Part shown: piece by piece, positions 33,570-43,591 of the stretch | Layout: the number at the start of each line of letters is the position of its first letter | Numbering within the stretch: position 1 is the stretch's first letter | DNA from: Cordilura impudica | Lineage: Eukaryota > Arthropoda > Insecta > Diptera > Scathophagidae | Assembly: GCA_963682025.1 (NCBI GenBank) | Contig: OY821517.1 | Location: forward strand, 107,312,972 to 107,376,971 | Reading direction: 5' to 3' | DNA: 64,000 nucleotides | Notes under the pieces: model-generated | Seen by the model: only the letters and a program-made list of their open reading frames with translations | Database searches by the model: none | What the model was told of the DNA's origin: nothing | Program-made: the position numbers and the translations under genes

Positions 33570-34845
33570 TCTATACTAATATTATAAGGAGGTAATGTGT
33601 GTTTGTTTGTTTGTTTGTTTGTTTTTTTGTAGAGGGTAATCTCCGTAACTACTCATCTGATCTTCCTGAAATTTTCCCAGAATCTTACTGCGGATATAGA
33701 AAGTGTTATAGGCTATAATTTTTTAAATATTTTTAGTAGGCGTGGCACCTCCCACACAAAGTATATTTTTAATATCATATACATATATTGAGTACTATAA
33801 TAAGGAGAGCTTTGCAAATTTGTGTGAGGTCACCTGTTGTTAATATTAGTAGCTACGCCGAAAATGGGCGGGATCGGATAAGTGGGCGTGGTAGCTCCCA
33901 TACAAGTAATAATTTAATATTATATATCTCGAGTAATGTGACAGAGAGAGCTTTTCAAATTTGTCTGATGTCACCTATTATTAGAGTGAGTAGTCGGACA
34001 AAAAATGGGCAGTATCGGACCAACAGGTGTGGCACCTACCATACAAATTAATTATAAAATGCCATATATCTGAAGTACTGTTGTAGTGAGAGTCTTGGAA
34101 CTTTGTGTGAGCCAATAAGTTATGCATGCGATTAGTTGGACAAATAATGGGCGTGATAGGAGCAGTGGGCGTGGCACCGCCCGTACAAAGTAAACATATG
34201 ATATCATACAACTGGTGTACTAAAAAAGAGAGGCTTCGACACTTTGCACGACACCATCAGATCTTAGTATGTGTAGTCGGACAAAAAATTTGCGGGTTCA
34301 CACCAACGGGCGTGGCACTCCCCACGCAAAGTAATTATTTAATGTCATATATCTGAAATACTGTAAAAGAGAGAGATTTGTGGTTTTGCGTGAGCCCATA
34401 GATTCTTTGTATGATTAGTCGAACAAAAAAATGGGCGTGATCGAATCAGTGGGTGTAGCACCGCCCATGCAAAGTAGATATATAATATCATATAACTGGT
34501 GTACTATAAAAGGGAAAGACTCCATATTTTGCATGAGTCCATCAGATATTAATGTGAGTAGTCCAATAAAAATTGGGCGAGATGGGATTAATGGGCGTGG
34601 CACCTCCTATGTAAAAATTATGAAGCACTACGAAAGCGACAGTCTTTTGAAAAATTCATTAGTTATCAATGTGATTTGCCGTGGAAAATATATCGCCAAA
34701 ATCAAAAATCGCCATACCCAAAAATCGCAAAAATAAAAATCGCCCAAAAACAAAAATCTTCAAAATCAAAAATGGGCAAAATCAAAAATCGCTAAAATGA
34801 AAAAATGCCAATGACATTCTAAGTTCAAGGCCAACAGTAAGTGCT
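33570..34845 (+). mobile_element. Helitron family B, copy B1 (3' end lost)
   Basis: Starts TCTATACTAATATTATAAGG after an A, followed by (GTTT)n and TAATCTCCGTAACTACTC. The interior has seven or so units of about 110-125 bp with TGGGCGTGGCACC and AGTAGTCGGACAAAAAATGG boxes. It ends in a run of AAAATCGCC-like repeats without the CTAG terminus. Confidence 0.75.
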
Positions 34846-34975
34846 GCCAGATCTAATATGGTAAGTGTTGCCAGATCCAAGGTAGGAATGCCGACAAATC
34901 TGATAATTGTTGTACCGAATGGAAAAACAAAAAAAACATTGTATATCAGCATCAGCAAGCATTGAAATAAAAAAA

Positions 34976-35423
34976 TCTATACTAATAGTCTATACTAACA
35001 TAATAAAGAGGTAATATTTGTTTGTTTGTTTATTTGTAGGAGGTACTCCCCGTAACTACTTATCTGATCTTCCTGAAATTTTCACATAGTCTTACTGCGG
35101 ATATGGGAGTGCTACAGGCTTTAGTTTTTCTAAATATTTTTAGTGGGCATGGCACCTCCCATACAAAGTGCATTTTTAATATCATATATATTAAGTACTA
35201 TGCTAGAGAAAGCTTTGCAAATTTGTCTCAGGTCATCTATTATTAACGTGAGTAGTCAGACAAAATAATGGGCGGGATTAGATAAATGCGCGTGGTACCC
35301 CCACACAAACTTAATATTAAATGTGATATATCTGAGTTGCTGTATTAATGAGAGAGCCCTTTAATAACGATTCGTGAGGGGGGGAGGGGGAGGGTGTAGC
35401 GAAGCACACCGGGTTACATCTAG
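34976..35423 (+). mobile_element. Helitron family B, complete short copy B2
   Basis: 5'-TC at 34976 after a run of A; 3' end with hairpin GGTGT-AGCGAAGC-ACACC (35393-35410), ten nucleotides, and CTAG at 35420-35423 before T. Only two internal units remain, giving 448 bp. It is the copy that best shows the family's two termini. Confidence 0.8.
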
Positions 35424-35554
35424 TTATATATAAGAAATAACTGTCAAATGATAATCAGATAAACATTAATAAAGCTTTAGAAGAAGGACTATGCTTTTGT
35501 GTAAATATATCCAAGGAATTCAGTATTGCATGAAAATTCCACTTGAAAAATTCA

Positions 35555-36130
35555 GCTAGTGATTTTCCACGAAGGCCGTCAGGTGATAAAATTTATCCAA
35601 ATCGACCGACCGAAAAAGACAATGGACATTGATAGTGTTATAAATGAATATATTGTACCTCTTTACGAGCTCACACTACGCACAGCTGGTAAAAAGAAAC
35701 ATAACTGCTTTACAGACGACCAGAAAGGTAACCCCTCCTTAATAGAGTCAACAAAAGTAAGTATCTTGACTTTATGGATGGTACCAGCATTCGTCAAGTG
35801 AATTATTCTCCTACATATCAATTTCCAACAGCAAAAAATGAGGGGGATTATTTATGGTGTCGGGTAGGAAGCGATATACTTAAAATGGCATCATAGATGC
35901 GTGAAGTTGGTCCATTTATCAAAACTGTAAGAATTATGAGCGCAAATAAATATTGTGAAATACATGGACAGCACAAACTTCCCCATCTACTATAAAATTT
36001 GGCCCTGAACACATAACCCAATTTGACAAACATCCCAACTACTCAAGTTGCTTAGCTCGGAGCTTTCAAAAAAACATTGGTGTACACATTTTGAATCAGC
36101 CATCAATTCAAAATCCATAGGAGTTAAAGA
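35555..36130 (+). pseudogene. Tc1-like transposase relic
   Basis: Pieces in order: RPSGDKIYPNRPTEK-like start, then TYQFPTAKNEGDYLWCRVGSD, MREVGPFIKTVRIMSANKYCEI, KLPHLL, and HPNYSSCLARSFQKN. This recalls the Tc1 stretch VKHGGGSVMVWGCxxxxGVGPIxxIxGIMxxxxYxxIL...MLPH. Stops and frame changes are present, and no catalytic DDE triad can be traced. A weak but ordered match. Confidence 0.45.
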
Positions 36131-36404
36131 TCAAGAAGTTAAAAGGTAAAATATGTCTAATTGAAATGAATTGAACGAAACTTTAAAATCAGATTGGAAC
36201 AAAATATCCTTTCATACCGTTGGTTGAAATGAAATGACAATTTAATTTAAACAAATATTTTTAAATGAATGTAGTTTAAACAAAATTCGTATTTATTTCT
36301 TTAAATAAACTTATTTAGACATGGGGACTTAAACTAGTTTACCACAACTGCACGGAATAAAAAACTAGAAATACAAAGTGAATTTGATACCGTTATTACA
36401 CCGT

Positions 36405-36510
36405 GTAGCAATTTCTGGAGGGCGAAAAATTTTAGGTCAGAGGGAATATACTAGGTCAGTGTAGTAAAACCTCCAAAGGTTTTGGCGTTCTCCGGCCATA
36501 CTTTATGTAT
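36405..36510. repeat. Interspersed repeat, partner at 45135-45215
   Basis: TTTAGGTCAGAGGGAATATACTAGG...AAAACCTCCAAAGG...GGCGTTCTC matches, reversed, the block at 45135-45215 (GAGAACGCC...GGAGGTTTTACTTACTAGCC...CTCTGACTTGG). Family unknown. Confidence 0.5.
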
Positions 36511-37151
36511 GACCTTTTACATTTTTTCCTCACCTTGGTGCTTATTTGCTTATTTTTTCAGCTATAATTGAGGAACTATTGATAATTTCACATTTCATTC
36601 TTCAGCATCATTGCAGCTAATATTTTTTTTTATTAATTTATCCATTAGACCGACTCACAAAAAAAATCGAAAAATGCCCCCCTAGAAATCTACAGTGGTT
36701 TATTTTATAACGCTTCTGAAAATATTTCTTGTCTAGCATTAACCCGTTCCGAGCTGAACCGTTTTTAAGAAAGGTCTATTCTTTAGTTTATCGAAGATAT
36801 TTAATCTTTTTCCAGGTCAATATATCCACGTAATAGGTTTTTTCAAGGTGCGTTTAACGGTATATAGAACGTGTCCGCGCATATCTTTGCTGTTTTGATA
36901 TTCAATAAAATATGAAATTTTTTGTGGGTTTCGTATCATTATGAGTCAATTACAAAATCAAATTAAAATATTTGTAAACATTACTTGATTGGAAATAATT
37001 TAAATTTATTTATTAGTTATTTGTTGTCATATTTCAGACATATTGCAATTAATACTGTAATTGATATGAAAATTTTAATTTTGTTTCAATGGTGCGTGAT
37101 ATAGAAGAAGAAACCATATATTTTAAAAACTAACAACTACACTTTATTCTT

Positions 37152-37192
37152 AATCGGACCGGTTTCTGGCATTTCAGCCTTCATCAACGATT
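37152..37192 (-). ncRNA. Hammerhead ribozyme motif, left arm of E2
   Basis: Minus strand: stem I AATCG, core TTGATGA, A, stem II GGCT-GAAA-TGCC, A, GAAA, stem III CCGGT, C (cleavage site GUC), stem I' CGATT. Stem I pairs perfectly over 5 bp. One core deviation (C3 to U) and one stem II mismatch. The short palindromic stem III (ACCGGT) suggests a dimer-type hammerhead, as reported for Penelope-like elements. Confidence 0.65.
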
Positions 37193-37545
37193 TATTGAAC
37201 ATTGTGATAATTGTTATGTTATAATTGAATATATTATTTCTATACGAAAATTTTCTACTTAGGGCGGCCGTGAGGTTTGAACCCTGAATAGTGGAAATTA
37301 GAAGTATTAATGCGAAAATATTAAAAAATTCAAAAAAAATAACGACTGCTTGTTTGGACAGAGTAATAACTTCTGAAATGAAAACTGATTCTAACCACAC
37401 CGCTCATAGGCCTAACTTTAGGTGAGTGTGTTCAAGTGCTGACAAAAAAGTGCAAGTAAGAGTGAAACCTCACGGCTGCCCTAGAAAATTTCATATAGAA
37501 ACAATATATTCAATTATAAAATAACAATTATCACAATGTTCATTA

Positions 37546-37586
37546 AATCGCTGATGAAGGCAGAAATGCCAGAAACCGGTCCAATT
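37546..37586 (+). ncRNA. Hammerhead ribozyme motif, right arm of E2
   Basis: Plus strand: AATCG, CTGATGA (perfect core), A, GGCA-GAAA-TGCC (perfect 4-bp stem II), A, GAAA, CCGGT, C, CAATT. All catalytic-core bases match the consensus CUGANGA...GAAA...GUC; stem I has one mismatch. Best hammerhead candidate in the window. Confidence 0.75.
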
Positions 37587-39453
37587 AAGAATAAAGTGTA
37601 GTTATGAATTTTTAAAATATATGCTTTCTTCTTCTCTACCATGCACCATTGAAATAAATTTATTTTCAATGTGGTTAAACATAGGCAATATCGGTATCAA
37701 AATTTTCTTTTCTCAAGTATGTTTCAGTATTAATAAATTTTTTTACGCTGCACCGTATTAAATTTAAACAAAAACGTGGAGTTAGTTAAATTAAGAAGTG
37801 AATTTAGTTTCTAAATGATACCAGGAAATATTTCAGACCAAAAGCAAAAAAAAAAAAAAAACACGAGACGTGTTATTTCATGCCATGCTTTTTTCGCGTT
37901 AAAAAAATTTAATTATTCCAACTACATAATTTCTTATTGTAATTTAATTGATACTCTGTCTTCCTCCGAATTGAAATTTTGCTTAAAACTGGCATCTGAG
38001 ACTTATAACATATTTCCAAAATCTCATTTATGGTTATTTTAAAAAATATGGATAGGCCAATCTTTTTATTTTGTGCTCTCATAGAAAACAACTGCCCTAT
38101 TATTGCGCACATCGTTGGTAGTTTAGTTTTATCTAATTTTTGTGCAGAAAATATTTTTTGTAGCCATTTCTTTTTTAAATGAAATTTGTTTTTTAAAAAA
38201 TTTATATATATTATTTTAAATTTTGCAAAGTCAAATGCTTCAAAATACGTGCATGGGGCATAACTCCATTTTTGAAACTTTAGATGACATAAAGTTTATA
38301 CAAATAGAAAATAAATAAATTTATGTTATTGTCAGTGTTGATTTGATTTTATAATTAACTCATTTTAATACAAAACCAATCAAAAATTAAATTTTTTTGG
38401 ATATCACAACAGTTAGGACATGCTTGGAAATGGTCTAGCTACCGTTGAACGCGTCTTGGAAAGTCTATCATGGCATACCCATCTTGGATATGTTGACTTG
38501 GAAAAAAAAAAGAAAATATTTTCAAAAAACTTAAAAATTGATCTTTTTAAAAATTGTCCAGCTCGGAATGGGTTAATGCTAGACCAAAAGTATTTCGAGA
38601 GTCGTAGATTTCTAGGGGCGTACTTTTTTCACTTTTTTCTCTCAATACAGAGTGAGTCACTCTAATATCCATGTAAAAAAAAAAAGAATAAAAAATGCTG
38701 ACGTATGCTTGATTTTATATTAAAAATATCAGTCATACGTATACATATCTTCTACTCTACTAAAAAAAAAAAAAATTAAACTTGCGCACAGTGGCTGAAA
38801 ATCGTTTTTCATTGGCCTAAACTCTGTAACTTTTGAACCGATCAAAATATTTAAGTATTTTTTTTTTGCGGATAGATATTTAGTTCAGCTTGACTCAGTT
38901 TTAATCACATTAAAATTGATTGAGGACTTTTTAAGGATTTCTAGGTCAAAGTTTAATTTTTGATTTTTTTTTAACTTTTAGAGTGAAATATGTGTTTATT
39001 ATTTTTTTATTTATTAAAAAATTTAATATTTGGATTTTAATAATAATTATAAACATTTTTTTGTAATAATGGGATTTTTTTAATTTTACGCTCAAAAAAA
39101 TTTTACACTCAAAAAAAAAAAATAGGAAAATCAACTGGAGATTTTGCTATTATTACTGAAAAATTAAAAATTTTTCTGCTGTCTAATTTGCAAATTTGTT
39201 TACACTCAAAGTATATTTACATATAAGGAGAACGCTAATAATATTATCTAAAACTCTTGCTATTACTACAGAAAAATTTATTATTTTTTGCTGTCAAATT
39301 TGATAATTTTAAAAAACATTTTAAAAATAAAAACTGCAATAGACTTTAATTGCATTTGTAATAATGGTAGGTTCTGTTTATTATTATTTTTTACTAATAC
39401 TACGTTTTTCGTACTTAAATAACTATGAAAGGCAATTATAATTATTGTTTATT

Positions 39454-40060
39454 TCATTCAAATATTGATTGAAAATATTCCATGGTTTGTTCTGAGTTAT
39501 TTTTTTTTTTTGACTTCTTCATCTCAATTCCGATGTTCCACTTTATATCGATTTCGAATACTGAAGATGAACGGATCTGACGTTGCCAATAATATATTAA
39601 ATAGACCTTCATTTGTGGAATTTCGTGAAACTTTTCTAGTGTTGTTCTCTCTATAAAATCTGTAATCGTTATTCCATATTTCCTGAGCCTCCTCTGATAG
39701 ATATCCAAGTGGTACCAAAAGATACTTAATGACATCTTCTCCACGATAAAGGATTTTGTGAACTGTTGCAGACATATTTCTCCATGGGTAGTTGGTTGTA
39801 TATATTTTTGCAGTTTCCTTAGCATAATCTCCAAAATTTCTAGAGTCAATTTCTTCATTGCACGCAAGCGCTTCTAGGATTATATTAAATCTGAAAATAA
39901 GGTTTAAATCCACTCCTGTTACTTCAGATGCTGTTTCTGGGTCTGAAAAGAGTCCTCTTGCTATAATGACATCATTTGTATTGCCTGACCCTTGTTTTGG
40001 CTGATCTATAATCAATCCAAATTTGCGATATTCATTTTGAAGGTGTTTCTTTTTTTAACT
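39454..40060 (-). pseudogene. RAG1/Transib-like transposase C-terminus, copy T1
   Basis: Minus strand: NEYRKFGLIIDQPKQGSGN, NDVIIARGLFSDPETASEVTG, AKETAKIYTTNYPWRNMSATVHKIL, LSEEAQEIWNNDYRFYRENN, TRKVSRNS, LLATSDPFI. This is the end of a family I relate to Transib/RAG1: the block SEEAQE...YRENxTRKxSR parallels RAG1's Glu-bearing segment near its last catalytic residue (E962). The Glu (residue 112 of the longest frame) is kept here. A frame change occurs after RNRYKVEHRN. The superfamily call is inference from pattern. Confidence 0.6.
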
Positions 40061-40137
40061 TCTTTACTCTTTGTTGGTTTCGTTGTTTCTTATTGATCCT
40101 GAGGACTCGAAATCCAAATCATAACTGATTTTTATTA

Positions 40138-40767
40138 TGTGTTCCATAATTTTGATAATCCAAATTCATATACATCGGTATTATCTAATGATTTTGGCGG
40201 GAATAATGATTTTGACGGGAATTGGTTTAATGTTGTTTGGCATATAATGCAGCTGGATACAGCTGTAGTGTACCACACAAGTCTACAACACATACAAAGT
40301 ACATAGAACAGACAATTAGATGACAATTCAAACTATCCTATACACAGTGTGTGTATGTGATGGACAATATCGGTAATGACTCAAACTGTTCTATGCATAG
40401 CATGTATGTAACAAATAATATTTGAGTGACTCATATTATTTGAATGCATACTAAATATATAGCATTGTAATTAGTCAGTAAAGTAAAGCAATACGATCCT
40501 TCATAATACTGAATGAAACAAATGTAACATTAACTATAAGCTAGAATAAGTTAGAGATATTAAACTAAATTATGAAAAATTGTATAAAAAGGGTGCAATA
40601 CCAAAATAAAATCAGACTTCAATTCTAACCACTAAATCGGCAACAACTGCCTGAGTTTATTATGAAAGTTTCCTTTTGCCCTTACAATAGTAAGATCGGC
40701 AGATGTTATAGCACAGCCAGTGGCAAACTCTGCCTGTTGTAAAACCTGAATAAACCATAAACACTAC
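40138..40767 (+). other. LTR-like block inside T1
   Basis: Starts TGTGTTCC and ends CACTACA. It contains TTGTATAAAAAGGGTG (TATA-like) and, about 15 nt later, AAAATAAAATCAGAC (poly(A)-signal-like), followed by TTCAATTCTAACC. This spacing resembles the U3-R-U5 core of a fly retrotransposon LTR. It replaces the middle of the T1 transposase. No target duplication was found, so solo-LTR status is unproven. Confidence 0.45.
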
Positions 40768-41645
40768 ACAGCCTTCGTATTAGTCAAAGCCTGATCTGCT
40801 TTTCCATCTACCATTGACAGCACTAATTGGGCCTTGATATCACTAACTTCTTTGTTAATGGCATCATGAGTTTCTTTTCTGAATTCAAGTTTGATTGGAC
40901 TGTAGTATTTCGTAGAAGATGGTGTCTCATTTTTCCAAATATCCATTGTTTGCTTTGTACTAGTCGAAGGCTCAGAATCTTCCAAAATCTTTTTCAATCG
41001 CAATGGTACAAATGGTACCATTTCTTTTTATTGATTGAAGCAAGCGTTCGGCTGTGTGATCAAGTAGAGATCGTAGTTGTACCTCTGACGAAATTGGTGT
41101 GATTGTAATAGTATCCTTTGATGGCAAACAGTCCATTTTGGCAGCGGTTATGGGATGATATGCTGGATACATATTTGAGCCTTTTTCAATTGCACGCAAT
41201 CTGAGCTGAATATATTGCAGTTTTGTTAATTTAAAATGCAGAAATAATGCTAATGCCTCCTCATTTGTGAACTGTTTTGCATCGCTCGGAGTTGGTATAC
41301 TTTTAAGAATCCGTTTTGTTCTCACTGGACTAGCTTTAACAACTTTTTCATTGATATCCACTTTTGTTAATTGGTTCTGTGATCGTAATTGATGTAGGAA
41401 AAATTCTTTTGTATTTGTACATCCAATTGCATTGTCTACATCTTTAAGCCTCTTAGATCTATCGTTGCAGTTGTCCAATGATTTGCGTGCTATTCCAGCC
41501 TTATCTTGCTTTTCTGATTCTGCAGCGATAGTAAGTTGGCCTTCTAACCAGTTTGCACTTTTTATATAAAAACTTTGTTTACTGTAGCTAACTTCTTTCA
41601 ACCGAACTTTTAGTGCTTTGGCGAAATTAGATAATTCCGGAGCTC
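40764..41645 (-). pseudogene. RAG1/Transib-like transposase N-terminal part, copy T1
   Basis: Minus strand: RRAPELSNFAKALKVRLKEV, WLEGQLTIAAE, NDRSKRLKDVD, FTNEEALALFLHFKLTKLQY, YPAYHPITAAKMDCLP, SSEVQLRSLLDHTAERLLQS; then, in another frame from about 41020, IWKNETPSSTKYYSPIKLEF, EVSDIKAQLVLSMVDGKADQALTNTK. The final MVDGK segment may correspond to the second catalytic Asp region of RAG1-like transposases (inference). One frameshift near 41000. The protein breaks off at 40764, where the LTR-like block begins. Confidence 0.6.
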
Positions 41646-42712
41646 TACGAATTTAAGTTTAATTTTATTTTAACATAAATAAGAACATCTTCCTGGTTTT
41701 TGTTTCTAAAATACTCTTCGGCCAAATCTTTATAACTGAAGCTCTTCATATTATTCTGAATATTTTAATTTGCGACTGTAAATGCTGAAATATATTAGAG
41801 CAATTGAGTTTGTATTCAAATGTCACTTTCTTATAAGCCTTTTCATAAATAAAAATGTTGGAAAATGGCACTAGTGCATTACTACCTAAAATGGTGTATA
41901 AAAAACCCACTATACAAATGAATTACCTGTATGTGTTTTCTTTAACTACTTGCATTAGTGAATCGTTACGTAAAATAAAAAGGTATAAAAAGTAATGATA
42001 ATAAACAACCCAGGTTACTGATGAATTACATCCTCTGTGTACTGACATTCTCACTTACAAATACATTATGGTAATCGAACAAATAATGACTATTGTAAGC
42101 CATAAAATATATAAAGCACGAATTTAATACACCATTGTATACGGGTACTTATAGGGCTGTTTAAATTATCGTAATTTGATTTTTTTTGGAGTAATTTCAT
42201 TAAAATGAAGAATTGTTCTATACGCGGGTCGTTACTGCTGCAAAATATAGGGTTAAAGAGGACACTTCCCTTTCTCCGGATGGTATACGTTTCTTGTTCC
42301 CTTTTGTTCCCTAGAAGTTCTATTCGACTAAATTTGAAATTTGAGAAAAATATAGTAGTTTCATAAATATTTCATAACGCCCCCAATATAAACAGTAGAG
42401 CTGTGACCGCTTACAACAAATAAAGACTATAATCCTACCAACATTATAAAAAAGACCGCAGGTCATTATCGAAGATAGCTTGTGAGTAGTAACCATTTAT
42501 TTTGATAAAAAACAAAGAAATCACCTTTTTCTGGAATTAAAAAACAGTTGAGTTTGACAGCATGCCACGCCCACAATTAGCAGTAGTTTAACCTAAGTTT
42601 TTGGCTATCGTAATCTGGATATATTAGCTACGAAAAGGGTTAAAATTTTAAAAATCGATGACAAAAGGAAATTCGACTTTTGGCCAATGAAATCAAAATT
42701 TCAGCCAGAGTG

Positions 42713-43279
42713 GGGCCTTTTGACTTTTTTCGTTCCAAAATCATAACTTTTAAACTAATTAAGATGTTTTAAAAATTAGACATGATCCTGAAAGACGACT
42801 TCTTTACCTTTAAAACGAGTGTTGGTGGAGGATGCTGGGTCTATCAAAGTTCAATATTATTTTGGTGCTAATATTACATGTTGCAAATATAAAGATAATG
42901 TGCTGAAATTTTGAACTTTAAAGTGTTTTTAACCCAAAGATGAACCCTACTTAAATTTGTTGGAATCGGCCCATGTTTGGACCTGCAGCCAATGTTATTC
43001 TATTGTAATGAAATTTGAATCATAAGAGTTTATTAGTCCAATGACGAGATCTATGAAAAATCTTTGAAATCGGTCCACGTTTGGACCTAGTCCCCATACA
43101 AATTTTCTTCAAAATTTGGTTAAAATGCCACCATAGATTCCAAATTTGCTAATTTCTGTATTATGTTTAAAAAAATATTATGTTTACAAAAATAATGCAA
43201 AAAAACACTGTAAAATTTTAATGGAATCGGACCAATTTTCCCGTTTTTTTTTTATGAAAAAAAAAAACACCCAAAGTTC
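42713..43279. other. Repeat-derived spacer with diverged HINE A piece
   Basis: Directly after T1 comes GGGGCCTTTTGACTTTTTTCG. Around 42955-43110 two blocks, ATCGGCCCATGTTTGGACC and ATCGGTCCACGTTTGGACC followed by TAGTCCCCATACAAATT, match the family A repeat. The rest is AT-rich. Confidence 0.5.
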
Positions 43280-43591
43280 TCAATATTCCAAGTTTAGCCA
43301 TGAAATTTTATTAATTAACCTGTCAAAGGATTTATAATTTGTGCACGACGAACACTCATCCAAAGATTTTCCAGGTCTGCCTCTGGTTCGGTCAGTAAAT
43401 ATGTGAGCTTTTTTGAAGATTTTAAATGTCGTGAATTCATTAAGCCAGATTTCCTTCATACGGTTGCAAGCTTTCCATTTTGTCTTGATATTCATGAAAA
43501 CGGTGTGAAATTTTCTTTCTTCCTGTTCTGGTGGAACGTCTACTTCCGAGTTTATAATTAAATCAAATAATTCAAAATGTTGTGAAGACAT
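43280..43591 (-). pseudogene. N-terminal scrap of a T-type (Transib-like) transposase, T3
   Basis: 103-codon frame: ATG at 43591, MSSQHFELFDLIINSEVDVPP, KWKACNRMKEIWLNEFTTF, then RGRPGKSLDECSSCTNYKSF. The GRP-KS-x-E-S segment is like the end of the N-terminal region of the T1 protein (ARKSLDNCNDRSKRLKD). Same strand as T1 and 570 bp away, so it may be a second, mostly deleted copy. Assignment by weak similarity only. Confidence 0.35.

Larger units (their letters stand above)
37084..37654. mobile_element. Foldback element E2 with a hammerhead in each arm
   Basis: Two arms of about 190 bp (37084-37277 and 37464-37654) are inverted copies of each other, from TTTCAATGGTGCGTGAT inwards to GGGCGGCCGTGAGGTTT. 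A unique centre of about 185 bp separates them. Each arm holds a hammerhead motif, the left on the minus strand and the right on the plus strand, so both point outward. There is no coding frame. Inverted terminal repeats with hammerheads recall the pseudo-LTRs of Penelope-like elements, so a Penelope-derived non-autonomous element is my preferred reading. Confidence 0.7.
36656..38664. mobile_element. 2-kb inverted-repeat element F (TA-flanked)
   Basis: Imperfect terminal inverted repeats of about 150-170 bp. The left one starts GACCGACTCAC after TA, and the right one reversed starts GAGTGACTCAC before TA. They share CCCTAGAAATCTAC, TCTAGCATTAACCC and TTCCGAGCTG. A TA target with long inverted repeats would fit a Tc1/mariner-type element, but no transposase can be read inside. 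Element E2 lies in its middle. Confidence 0.55.
38787..42712 (-). mobile_element. Transib-like (RAG1-related) transposon T1
   Basis: Left end CACAGTGGCTGAAAAT; right end, reversed, CACTCTGGCTGAAATT. Both continue into TTTCATTGGCC, so about 24 of 31 end bases agree. CAC-starting ends are the hallmark of Transib and of V(D)J recombination signals. The minus strand carries relics of a RAG1-like transposase N-terminal part (41645-40764) and C-terminal part (40060-39454), with an LTR-like block between. No 5-bp target duplication is evident (TTGCG versus GGGCC). Confidence 0.55.

Noticed and set aside
38787..38793. CACAGTG as evidence of an antigen-receptor locus
   Set aside because: Flies have no V(D)J recombination; the heptamer fits a Transib transposon end.
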